42,281 bases of DNA from Deltaproteobacteria bacterium (GTDB taxonomy: Bacteria; Myxococcota_A; UBA9160; SZUA-336): positions 1 to 42,281 of the forward strand of contig JAFDDB010000034.1 in NCBI GenBank assembly GCA_019311115.1. Direction: 5' to 3'. Positions 26,329 through 34,064 of this stretch are shown here, one piece after another (position 1 is the stretch's first letter; every line of letters begins with the position of its first letter). Both the position numbers and the translations under genes were made by a program. The notes beneath the pieces are model-generated. The model had not been told where the DNA came from. It saw only the letters and a program-made list of their open reading frames with translations, and did not search any database.

Positions 26329-27711
26329 TCAGGGACGCAGGCCGTGCGCCCGCAGCTTCCGATACAGCGTGCTGCGTCCGATGCCCAGCAGCCGCGCCGC
26401 GCGGCGAACGTCGGAGCCGGCCTGCTCGAGCGCGTCCTCCAGGCAGGCGCGCTCGTAAGCGCCCAGCGACAGGTCGATGCCGGCGGGCCGGTTCACCCGG
26501 CGCGCGGCCGCCGGGCCCAGGCCCAGGTCTGCCACCGTGAGCCGGGGACCGTGCGCCAGCGCGGCCGCCGCCTCGATGCAGTTCTCGAGCTCGCGCACGT
26601 TCCCTTCCCACGGGTGGCCGATCAGCACCTCGAGCGCCTCGGGCTCGAGGCCCGCAGGCCCTCCCTCTTCCGCGTAGCGGGCCAGGAACGACGCGGCCAG
26701 CACGGGGATGTCCTCGGGGCGGTCGCGCAGCGGGGGCAACGCGAGCGAGACCACCCGAAGCCGGTAGAACAGGTCCGCGCGGAAGGCCCCGGCACGGACC
26801 TCCGCCTGCAGGTCGCGGTTCGTGGCGGCGACGATGCGCACGTCGATGTGCTGCGCGGCCGTCGCACCGAGCGGCCGGATCTCGCGCTCCTGGATCGCGC
26901 GCAGCAGCTTCGACTGGAGCCGCGGCGACAGCTCCCCGATCTCGTCGAGGAACAGCGTCCCCCCTTGCGCGCTGCGGAAGAGCCCTTCCGAGGCGCGGAC
27001 GGCGCCGGTGAACGCGCCGCGCTCGTAGCCGAATAGCTCACCCTCGGCGATCCCCTCGGGCAGCGCGCCGCAGTCGACGGGCACGAACGCGCCGTCGCGG
27101 CGCGGAGACGTCCGGTGGATGGCGCGCGCGATCAACTCCTTGCCCGTTCCACTCTCGGCCTCGATCAGCACCGTGCTCTCGTTGCGCGACAGGTCCGCCA
27201 CCTTCCGCATCAACCGCCGCATGACGGCCGATTGGAAGATGACGCCGTCGAGTGCGGCCCGCCGCTCGAGCTCACCCTCGAGCTCCCGGTTGCGCACGCG
27301 CAGGCTGCGCCACTCGAGTGCGCGGCCGAGCGTCTGCACGACGCGGCGGCGGTCGTGGAAAGGCTTCTCCAGGTAGTCGAACGCCCCGGCCCGCATCGAC
27401 TCGACGGCCGTGTCGATGCTGGCGTAGCCCGTCATCACGACGATCTCGCTGTCGGGGCTCTGCTCGCGGATCTCGCGAATCAACTCCATCCCGGACACGT
27501 CGCCGAGCCGCAGGTCGAGCAGGACGACGTCGGGCTCGGAGGCCAGTTCGTGCGAAACGGACGCAGCGTCGGCGGCTTCGTGCACATGGAAGCCCTCGGG
27601 CTCGAGGAGCCGGCGCAACGTTCGCAGCAGCGGAGCTTCGTCATCGACCAACAACACGCTCGGCGTCGTCGATGCAGAGCCGCTGACGTCGTTTCCAGAC
27701 GCATCGTGCAT
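26329..27711 (-). CDS. Sigma-54-dependent NtrC-family response regulator
   Basis: SVLLVDDEAPLLRTLRRLLEPEGF...[38 protein letters not shown]-terminal Fis-type HTH. Confidence 0.92.
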   Translation of the reverse strand: MHDASGNDVSGSASTTPSVLLVDDEAPLLRTLRRLLEPEGFHVHEAADAASVSHELASEPDVVLLDLRLGDVSGMELIREIREQSPDSEIVVMTGYASIDTAVESMRAGAFDYLEKPFHDRRRVVQTLGRALEWRSLRVRNRELEGELERRAALDGVIFQSAVMRRLMRKVADLSRNESTVLIEAESGTGKELIARAIHRTSPRRDGAFVPVDCGALPEGIAEGELFGYERGAFTGAVRASEGLFRSAQGGTLFLDEIGELSPRLQSKLLRAIQEREIRPLGATAAQHIDVRIVAATNRDLQAEVRAGAFRADLFYRLRVVSLALPPLRDRPEDIPVLAASFLARYAEEGGPAGLEPEALEVLIGHPWEGNVRELENCIEAAAALAHGPRLTVADLGLGPAAARRVNRPAGIDLSLGAYERACLEDALEQAGSDVRRAARLLGIGRSTLYRKLRAHGLRP

Positions 27712-27761
27712 CGTTCGTCAGATCGGTGCGCTCAGTCGCGCGCTTGAGCCAGGTGTTCCGC

Positions 27762-27789
27762 TTGACCCGCATGAGACCTGACCTACACT
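27762..27789 (+). promoter_or_regulatory. Sigma-70-type promoter for the downstream NtrC-type regulator
   Basis: TTGACC (27762-27767)-N16-TACACT (27784-27789), 31 bp before the TTG start. Confidence 0.5.
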
Positions 27790-27820
27790 CAGCGCCGTCT
27801 GTGGGTGGGGGGCTCGACGG

Positions 27821-29197
27821 TTGCCACGCGCATCGATCCTGATCGTCGATGATGACGCGATCTTCCGTGCAGCGCTTCGGCGCTTCATCGAAACGGAAGG
27901 CTTCAAGGTCGTCGCGGTCGGAGACGCAGAGAGCGCGCTCGAGCGAATCGAAGCCCGCCACTTCGACCTGGTACTCACTGACCTACGCATGCCCGGCGTG
28001 GACGGCATCGAGGTCCTGCGGCGCATCCGCAACGTCGATCCCGACATCGTCAGCATCGTCATCACCGCCTTCGGCAGTCCCGAACGGTCGATCGAGGCGC
28101 TCGAGGCGGGCGCGTTCTGGTTCATCGAGAAGAACTACGAGCGCATCGCCACGTTCGGCTCGCTGATCGAGAAGGCGCTCGAACTCCGGGCGCTGCGCAG
28201 CTCGAACCAGCAACTGCAGCGACAACTCGAGCTGCGCTACGGACTCGAGGCCATCATCGGCGAGAGCGCGGCGCTGCACGAGTCGCTCGAGGTGGTGCGC
28301 AAGGTCGCCGACACCGACGCGACCGTGCTGGTCACCGGCGAGAGCGGCGTGGGCAAGGAACTGTTCGCACGCGCCATCCACTACAACAGCCGGCGCTCCG
28401 AGCATGCGTTCGTCGCGATCAACTGCGGCGCGATTCCCGAAGAGTTGCTCGAGAGCGAACTCTTCGGCCACGTGCGGGGCGCGTTCACGGGCGCGATCCG
28501 CGACCGCGAGGGACGCTTCACCGCCGCACACGGCGGGACCATCTTCTTGGACGAGATCGGCGACATGAGCCCGGTGCTCCAGACGAAGCTGCTCCGCGTG
28601 CTGCAGGAGCGCGAGTTCGAGCCTGTCGGCTCGTCGAAGACCGAGCGCGTCGACGTACGGGTCGTCGCCGCCACGAACCAGGACCTGCAGGCGATGATGC
28701 GTGAGCGCCGCTTCCGCGAAGACCTCTACTTCCGTCTCAGCGTCGTACCGCTCCACGTGCCCGCGCTTCGAGACCGCCGCGAGGACATCCCCATGCTCGT
28801 CGAGCACTGCCTCAAGGAGCAGGCGCGCGAGCATCCGGGAATCGAGGGCATCACGAGCGCGGCGATGAAGCGCCTGGTCGAGTACGAGTGGCCCGGCAAC
28901 GTCCGTGAGATGCAGGGAATGGTGCAGCGCCTCGTGCTCATGAAGCGCGAGGGCTGGATCGACGAGAGCGACCTGCCCGACCTGGGCAGGCCGCACGCGA
29001 CTGCCGTGCCGCGGGTGCCGGTTCCGCCCGAGGGCGTGAACTTTGCCGCCCTCGTCGACGAGCTCGAGACCGACCTGATCCGTCAGGCGCTCGAGGCCAC
29101 CGGCTGGAACAAGAACCAGGCGGCCATGCTGCTCGGCCTGAAGCGCACGACCCTGGTCGAGAAGATCCGCAGCAAGGGCATCCAGCCTCCGCGCTGA
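27821..29197 (+). CDS. Sigma-54-dependent NtrC-family response regulator with FleQ-like C-terminal HTH
   Basis: ASILIVDDDAIFRAALRRFIETEGF...LVLTDLRMPGVDGIEVL; GESGVGKELFARAIH; RGAFTGA; C-terminus LIRQALEATGWNKNQAAMLLGLKRTTLVEKIRSKGI. Confidence 0.92.
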   Translation: MPRASILIVDDDAIFRAALRRFIETEGFKVVAVGDAESALERIEARHFDLVLTDLRMPGVDGIEVLRRIRNVDPDIVSIVITAFGSPERSIEALEAGAFWFIEKNYERIATFGSLIEKALELRALRSSNQQLQRQLELRYGLEAIIGESAALHESLEVVRKVADTDATVLVTGESGVGKELFARAIHYNSRRSEHAFVAINCGAIPEELLESELFGHVRGAFTGAIRDREGRFTAAHGGTIFLDEIGDMSPVLQTKLLRVLQEREFEPVGSSKTERVDVRVVAATNQDLQAMMRERRFREDLYFRLSVVPLHVPALRDRREDIPMLVEHCLKEQAREHPGIEGITSAAMKRLVEYEWPGNVREMQGMVQRLVLMKREGWIDESDLPDLGRPHATAVPRVPVPPEGVNFAALVDELETDLIRQALEATGWNKNQAAMLLGLKRTTLVEKIRSKGIQPPR

Positions 29198-29404
29198 GGT
29201 CACCCGCGCGCCGCGGCCCGATCGCGGCGCTCCGCGGGCGTCGGAATCCCAACGGCCGATCCGCGAAAAGCGTCAAGTCTCTGACTCCTGGCTGACTCCC
29301 GGGGCGCTCCAGCGACCCCAGCCAGGCCGGCCCCGAGCCGGATTCCCATGCGATTCCCGGACCTTCGGGCGATCGGCCAGTCATCGACCCGGTTCCCGCA
29401 CGCG

Positions 29405-29420
29405 TGGCACCCGCTTTGCA
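29405..29420 (+). promoter_or_regulatory. Sigma-54 (-24/-12) promoter upstream of the fliA-like gene
   Basis: TGGCAC-CCGCT-TTGCA, exact GG-N10-GC spacing; gene ATG at 29446. Confidence 0.8.
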
Positions 29421-29445
29421 CTTCCGCGCCGCAACCGGGAGGAAG

Positions 29446-30207
29446 ATGATGGAAGCACTGCTTCGCGACGCGCGTCTCACCCACGGGAGAATTCCCGACG
29501 TTCTCAAAGAGCACATCATTCTCGAGCACACCGCACTCATCCGTTACATCGTCAATCGCATCGCCGTGCGCCTGCCCTCGCACATCGACCTGGACGACCT
29601 CCACAACACTGGCGTGATCGGTTTGATGGACGCGATCGACAAGTACGACCCCGAGAAGAACTGCAAGTTCAAGACGTACGCCGAGTTCCGCATCAAGGGT
29701 GCGATTCTCGACCAGCTCCGCTCGCTGGACTGGGTGCCCCGTTCGATCCGCCAGAAGAGCCGGCGGCTCGAGCAGGCCTACAGCGAAGTCGAGCAGCGAC
29801 TCGGCCGGGCGGCGACCGATGGCGAGATTGCCGGCTCGCTCGGCATCGAACTCGAGGAGTTCCACTTCCTGGTCAACCAGGTGCGCGGCATATCCATGGT
29901 CAACCTGGACGAGCTTCGCTCGGGAGGCGATCCGGACCAGCCCGCCTACGGTGACATCTTCGAGGACGTCAAGTCCGAGAACCCGTTCGCGTCACTCAAG
30001 TCGCGCGAGCTCCGCCAGGCCGTCGCGGAGTGCATCAGCGCCCTGCCCGAGAAGGAGCGGCTGGTGGTTTCGCTGTACTACTACGAGGACCTCAACATGA
30101 AGGAGATCGGGAACGTGTTGGGGATCACCGAGTCACGCGTCTGCCAGATCCACACCAAGGCGGTGCAGCGGCTGCGGTCGAAGCTGCGCAGCGTCCTGGT
30201 GCAGTAG
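29446..30207 (+). CDS. fliA: RNA polymerase sigma factor of the FliA/WhiG (sigma-28) family
   Basis: IRYIVNRIAVRLPSHIDLDDLHNTGVIGLMDAIDKYDPEKNCKFKTYAEFRIKGAILDQLRSLDWVPRSIRQKSRRLEQAY...LVVSLYYYEDLNMKEIGNVLGITESRVCQIHTKAVQRLRSKL. GGGAGGA SD. Confidence 0.92.
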   Translation: MMEALLRDARLTHGRIPDVLKEHIILEHTALIRYIVNRIAVRLPSHIDLDDLHNTGVIGLMDAIDKYDPEKNCKFKTYAEFRIKGAILDQLRSLDWVPRSIRQKSRRLEQAYSEVEQRLGRAATDGEIAGSLGIELEEFHFLVNQVRGISMVNLDELRSGGDPDQPAYGDIFEDVKSENPFASLKSRELRQAVAECISALPEKERLVVSLYYYEDLNMKEIGNVLGITESRVCQIHTKAVQRLRSKLRSVLVQ

Positions 30208-30230
30208 AGGCGAGCCCTTCCGCGCCTGCT

Positions 30231-30257
30231 CAAGCCCGGCGCGAGGAGGACCGATAC
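30231..30257 (+). promoter_or_regulatory. Candidate sigma-28 promoter upstream of the flgM-like gene
   Basis: CAAG (30231-30234)-N15-ACCGATAC (30250-30257), compared with the TAAA-N15-GCCGATAA consensus. Confidence 0.4.
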
Positions 30258-30282
30258 AGACAACAACGGGGGAGGAGTCATA

Positions 30283-30501
30283 GTGAGTCGCAAGCACGAA
30301 GCCGACTTCGAGATTCCGTTCGAGGACGACGAGGTCGAGAACACGTACCCCCCGGAGTACCTGCGCGACTGCGCCGACGACGACGCCCGAGAAGATCGTC
30401 TCGCCGAACTGCGCCGACGGATCGAGCTGAAGCTCTACGATGTGGACGCGAGTCGCATCGCAGAGGGCATGCTCTCGGCGGGAGATCTAGGCAGCGACTG
30501 A
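30283..30501 (+). CDS. FlgM-like anti-sigma-28 factor candidate
   Basis: 72 aa; C-terminus REDRLAELRRRIELKLYDVDASRIAEGMLSAG matches the FlgM pattern (R..RV.ELR..I..G.Y.VD...IA..ML). Directly downstream of fliA-like; GTG start with GGAGGAG. Confidence 0.65.
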   Translation: MSRKHEADFEIPFEDDEVENTYPPEYLRDCADDDAREDRLAELRRRIELKLYDVDASRIAEGMLSAGDLGSD

Positions 30502-30537
30502 GCGGCGGATCGGCCGGGCCGACCCGCGCGCAGGAGA

Positions 30538-30553
30538 GAGCCGCCTGCGGCTC
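30538..30553. terminator. Terminator-like hairpin between convergent flgM-like and PP2C genes
   Basis: GAGCCGC-CT-GCGGCTC (30538-30553), overlapping the PP2C stop codon. Confidence 0.4.
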
Positions 30554-31316
30554 AACCCGGCAGTTCGACGAGAACGGCGGTGGCGTTGTCGTCGCCACCG
30601 CACTCGTTGGCGATGTCGATCAGGTGCCGCGCGCACGCATCCAGGTCGGAGCCGCTGGCGAGCAGGACCTGCGCCAGGTCGTCGTCGTCCATGTGCCCGG
30701 TGACTCCGTCGGTGCAGAGCAGGTAGACGTCGCCCGGACGCACCTCGAAGCGCGCCGTGTCGGGCTCGATCGCGCCACCGACGCCCAGTGCCCGGGTGAT
30801 CACGTGCCGGTAGGGATGTGCGCGGGCCTGCCGGGTCGTGATCGCCCCCCGGAAGATCATCTCGTTGACCAGCGAGTGGTCGAACGTCAGCGGATGGAGC
30901 TTTCCGTCACGGAAGACGTAGATGCGGCTGTCCCCCACGTGTGCCAGCGCCACCTGGCGGCCACGGAACCACAACGCGGCGAGCGTCGTTCCCATCCCCT
31001 GCAGCGCCGTGTCCTGCGCGGCCCGCTCGAGGATCGCCGCGTGCGCCGCGACGCAGGCCGAGCGGAGCCGGTCGAAGTCGCCGGCCCCATTCGGTGAGGA
31101 AGCGGCCAGGGGTGAGGAAGCGACCAGGGGTGAGGGAGCGGCCAGCAGCGACGTGAAGCGCTGGACGGCCAGCTCCGAGGCCACGCGGCCCGCGACGTGT
31201 CCGCCCAGGCCGTCTGCGACCACGAAGATGCCCGCAGCCTCGTCGACGGCGAAGAAGTCCTCGTTGGCCTGGCGCTTGAGGCCGACGTCGGAGCGGGCTG
31301 CGGTGTGGAATTTCAT
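30552..31316 (-). CDS. PP2C-family protein serine/threonine phosphatase
   Basis: MKFHTAARSDVGLKRQANEDFFAVDEAAGIFVVADGLGGHVAG...LAHVGDSRIYVFRDGKLHPLTFDHSLVNEMI...LLCTDGVTGHMDDDDLAQVL...GGDDNATAVLVEL. Confidence 0.93.
   Translation of the reverse strand: MKFHTAARSDVGLKRQANEDFFAVDEAAGIFVVADGLGGHVAGRVASELAVQRFTSLLAAPSPLVASSPLAASSPNGAGDFDRLRSACVAAHAAILERAAQDTALQGMGTTLAALWFRGRQVALAHVGDSRIYVFRDGKLHPLTFDHSLVNEMIFRGAITTRQARAHPYRHVITRALGVGGAIEPDTARFEVRPGDVYLLCTDGVTGHMDDDDLAQVLLASGSDLDACARHLIDIANECGGDDNATAVLVELPG
31093..31146. repeat. Three tandem 18-bp in-frame repeats within the PP2C gene
   Basis: GGTGAGGAAGCGGCCAGG / GGTGAGGAAGCGACCAGG / GGTGAGGGAGCGGCCAGC; encodes the APSPLVASSPLAASSP segment. Confidence 0.85.
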
Positions 31317-31428
31317 TGGTTCCCGTTCCTATTCGGGCCGCAGCCTGTCGAGCTTGACGCGCGCGTGGGCACGCAGGTCAGCGGCGGTCGCCTCTGGTAT
31401 GTTTGTCTCCGGGAGCGGTGAGCCGATT

Positions 31429-31455
31429 CAACCGGGGGGCACTCTGCGCCGATAG
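31429..31455 (+). promoter_or_regulatory. Candidate sigma-28 promoter upstream of the response regulator gene
   Basis: CAAC (31429-31432)-N15-GCCGATAG (31448-31455); the -10 matches 7/8 of GCCGATAA. Confidence 0.4.
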
Positions 31456-31504
31456 CGTGGGTGCGGCGCCGACTCGGAATACCGGCGCGTGGAGGGACCG
31501 GTCC

Positions 31505-33148
31505 ATGTCCAAGACCCTGCTACTGGCAGACGACAGCGTCACGATCCAGAAGGTCGTCGGCATCACCTTTGCGAGCGAGGACGTCGAGATCGTCGCCGTC
31601 GACAACGGCGACGACGCGCTGATCCGCGCCAAGGAGATCCACCCCGACCTCGTCCTGGCGGACGCGTCGATGCCGGGGCTGAACGGCTACGAGCTCTGCG
31701 CGGCGATCAAGGCCGATCCGAGCCTCCGGGACACCCCGGTCGTCCTGCTCACCGGCACGTTCGAGGTGCTCGACGAGGGGCGCACCGCCGAGGCCGGCGC
31801 GGACGCACAGATCGCCAAGCCGTTCGAAGCCCAGGTCCTGGTCGACCTGGTGCGCCGGCTGGTCGGATCCCGCTCGGCAGCGGCCTCGGCCCCGATCCAG
31901 AGCCCACCCCCGGTGCCCGAGCCCGAGGAGGCGGTGTTCGACGCGCCCGTGATCGAGCCCGAGGCCGTGATCGAGGCTCCGGTCCTCGCCGAGCCCGAGC
32001 CCCTGGCAGACCCGCTTCTCGAAGCCGACGCCCTGGCGATCGAGCCTCCGACGCCCGCCGCGTCTCCCGCGCTGGACGCGACCGTGGTCGCCGATCCGGG
32101 CGCCACCGTAGTGGCGGTCCCGCCCCCGGGCGACACGGATTTCTCCTTCTCGGACCTGGAGTTCGCGCGTGACGCCACCGGCGGACCGCCGCCCGACGCG
32201 ACACAGGTCCTGAGTGGACCGCCGGCCGCGAGCGCCGCTGGCGAGCCGGCGGAGATGGACCCGCTGGATATGGAGCCCATCCCGGAGGAGCCGATCATCG
32301 CGGAGGAGCCGATCATCGCCGATGCCCCGGCCGAGTCCGTGCTCGCCGAGGCGTCCATCGTCGAAGAGCCGATGGCCGCGGAGCCGCTGTCGATCGACCC
32401 CATTCCCGAGCAGCCGCTCGTGGCCGATCCCATGTCCATGGAAGTGCCGAGCGGCGCGACGCGGCCCCAGCTGCCGAGGCCCGACGACTCGCTCACAGCC
32501 GACGCCGACGCGGTGCCCGATCTCGACCCGCTCGCAGCGGCCCAACCCGCGGCAGCGGACGAAGTCGCCTTCGACCGGACGACGCTGATGGACCCGGCTG
32601 CGGCTCGTGAGCTGGCCGACAGCGCCGACATGATCCCCGAGGAGCCGCTGGCACCGCAGCCCCAGGCCGCGGAGGCCCAGGCCCCGATCCTGCTCGAGGA
32701 GGACTCGGACGGAGTCGACGATGCGCTCGACATCGAGCCGATCCAGGCCGAGCCGATCGAGGCGACGCCCGACGAGACGACCGGTGCGATCAACGTCGAG
32801 CCGCTCGGCGAGCAGACCGACGGTGGATCGGACATCTTCGGCGACCCGCAGGCCAGCACGAACACCAACATCGGCTTCGACAGCGAGCAGGCCCTGGCGC
32901 CGCCGCAGCCGCCTTCGGTACGTCCGGTGCAGCGCAAGCCGGTGGCCGCCCCAGCTGTAGAGATCGATGCCGAGGCGCTCCAGCGCAGTGTCGAGAAGGT
33001 CGCGTGGGACGCCTTTGGCCCGCTGTCCGAGCAGCTCGTGCGCGAAGTGGTCAAGAAGGTCGAGGAGATCGCCTGGGAGGTGGTCCCCCAGATGGCCGAG
33101 CGGCTGGTACGCGATGAGATCGCGCGCCTGACCGAGGACGACGACTAG
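31505..33148 (+). CDS. Response regulator with N-terminal receiver, long acidic Pro/Glu-rich linker and conserved C-terminal helix region
   Basis: MSKTLLLADDSVTIQKVVGITFASEDVEIVAVDNGDDAL...PDLVLADASMPGLNGYELC; C-terminus LQRSVEKVAWDAFGPLSEQLVREVVKKVEEIAWEVVPQMAERLVRDEIARLTEDDD. Confidence 0.85.
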   Translation: MSKTLLLADDSVTIQKVVGITFASEDVEIVAVDNGDDALIRAKEIHPDLVLADASMPGLNGYELCAAIKADPSLRDTPVVLLTGTFEVLDEGRTAEAGADAQIAKPFEAQVLVDLVRRLVGSRSAAASAPIQSPPPVPEPEEAVFDAPVIEPEAVIEAPVLAEPEPLADPLLEADALAIEPPTPAASPALDATVVADPGATVVAVPPPGDTDFSFSDLEFARDATGGPPPDATQVLSGPPAASAAGEPAEMDPLDMEPIPEEPIIAEEPIIADAPAESVLAEASIVEEPMAAEPLSIDPIPEQPLVADPMSMEVPSGATRPQLPRPDDSLTADADAVPDLDPLAAAQPAAADEVAFDRTTLMDPAAARELADSADMIPEEPLAPQPQAAEAQAPILLEEDSDGVDDALDIEPIQAEPIEATPDETTGAINVEPLGEQTDGGSDIFGDPQASTNTNIGFDSEQALAPPQPPSVRPVQRKPVAAPAVEIDAEALQRSVEKVAWDAFGPLSEQLVREVVKKVEEIAWEVVPQMAERLVRDEIARLTEDDD

Positions 33149-33167
33149 CGCAGGCGCCGCACGCTGC

Positions 33168-33196
33168 CGGACGCCCTGCCCGGCCCCGGCTATACT
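33168..33196 (+). promoter_or_regulatory. Promoter for a probably leaderless nadC transcript
   Basis: CGGACG-N17-TATACT (33191-33196), then 7 nt to GTG 33204; no Shine-Dalgarno visible. Confidence 0.5.
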
Positions 33197-33203
33197 GCGG
33201 CGC

Positions 33204-34064
33204 GTGAATTCTCCCGTGCCGCTTCCGCCTCGCGCCACCTGGCTCGGGCTGGTCGACGCGGCTCTTGCCGAGGACGTCGGGACCGGCGACGCCACCACGA
33301 TCGCGCTGGTGCCGGCAGGGCTTCGCGGCTCCGCCCGGCTCGAGGTGCGCGAGCCGCTCACGATCTGCGGTCTCGAGGTCGCCCGCGAGGTCTTCGAGCG
33401 CTTCGGCGCCGATCTCGAAGCCCGCGGTCCGGACGGGTCGACCTACGAGCCAGGCGAGATCGCCGCGCGCGTGACCGGTCCCGCCGGCGGGATCCTGACC
33501 GCGGAGCGCACGGCGCTGAACTTCCTGCAGCGTCTCTCCGGCGTCGCCACGCACACCCGGCGGTTCTGCGACGCGGTGGCGGGAACCCGCGCCGAGATCG
33601 TCGACACCCGCAAGACCACGCCCGGCTGGCGCGCTCTCGAGAAGTACGCGGTGCGCTGTGGCGGCGGCGTGAACCACCGCTCGGGCCTCTACGACGGCGT
33701 GCTGATCAAGGACAACCACATCGCGATCTCGGGATCCGTGGGCGACGCCGTGAAACGCGCGCGAGCGAACGCGCCCGCTTCGCTGCGCATCCAGGTCGAG
33801 GTCGAGTCCGAGGGCATGGCGCGCGAGGCGATCGACGCGGGCGCGGACCTGATCCTGATCGACAACCAGCCCCCCGGCGTGCTCGCGCAGATCGTCGAGC
33901 TGGCGCGCGGCCGCGTTCCGACCGAGGCCACCGGCGGCGTGACGCTCACGAACGTGGCCGAGATCGCGCGGACCGGCGTCGACCGCATCTCGATCGGCGC
34001 CCTCACCCACTCCGCGCCCGCCGTGGACCTGTCCCTGGAATGGAGCGAGACCTCTACACGCTGA
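33204..34064 (+). CDS. nadC: Nicotinate-nucleotide pyrophosphorylase (carboxylating)
   Basis: LAEDVGTGDATTIALVP...ERTALNFLQRLSGVATHTRRFCDAV...IVDTRKTTPGWRALEKYAVRCGGGVNHRSGLYDGVLIKDNHI. Confidence 0.97.
   Translation: MNSPVPLPPRATWLGLVDAALAEDVGTGDATTIALVPAGLRGSARLEVREPLTICGLEVAREVFERFGADLEARGPDGSTYEPGEIAARVTGPAGGILTAERTALNFLQRLSGVATHTRRFCDAVAGTRAEIVDTRKTTPGWRALEKYAVRCGGGVNHRSGLYDGVLIKDNHIAISGSVGDAVKRARANAPASLRIQVEVESEGMAREAIDAGADLILIDNQPPGVLAQIVELARGRVPTEATGGVTLTNVAEIARTGVDRISIGALTHSAPAVDLSLEWSETSTR

Noticed and set aside
31331-31360. Possible sigma-28 promoter for the PP2C gene (TCAA-N15-GCCCGAAT on the minus strand)
   Set aside because: The -10 matches only about half of GCCGATAA.
31520-33361. 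613 aa minus-strand ORF opposite the response regulator
   Set aside because: Mirror of the repetitive acidic linker; no recognisable fold.
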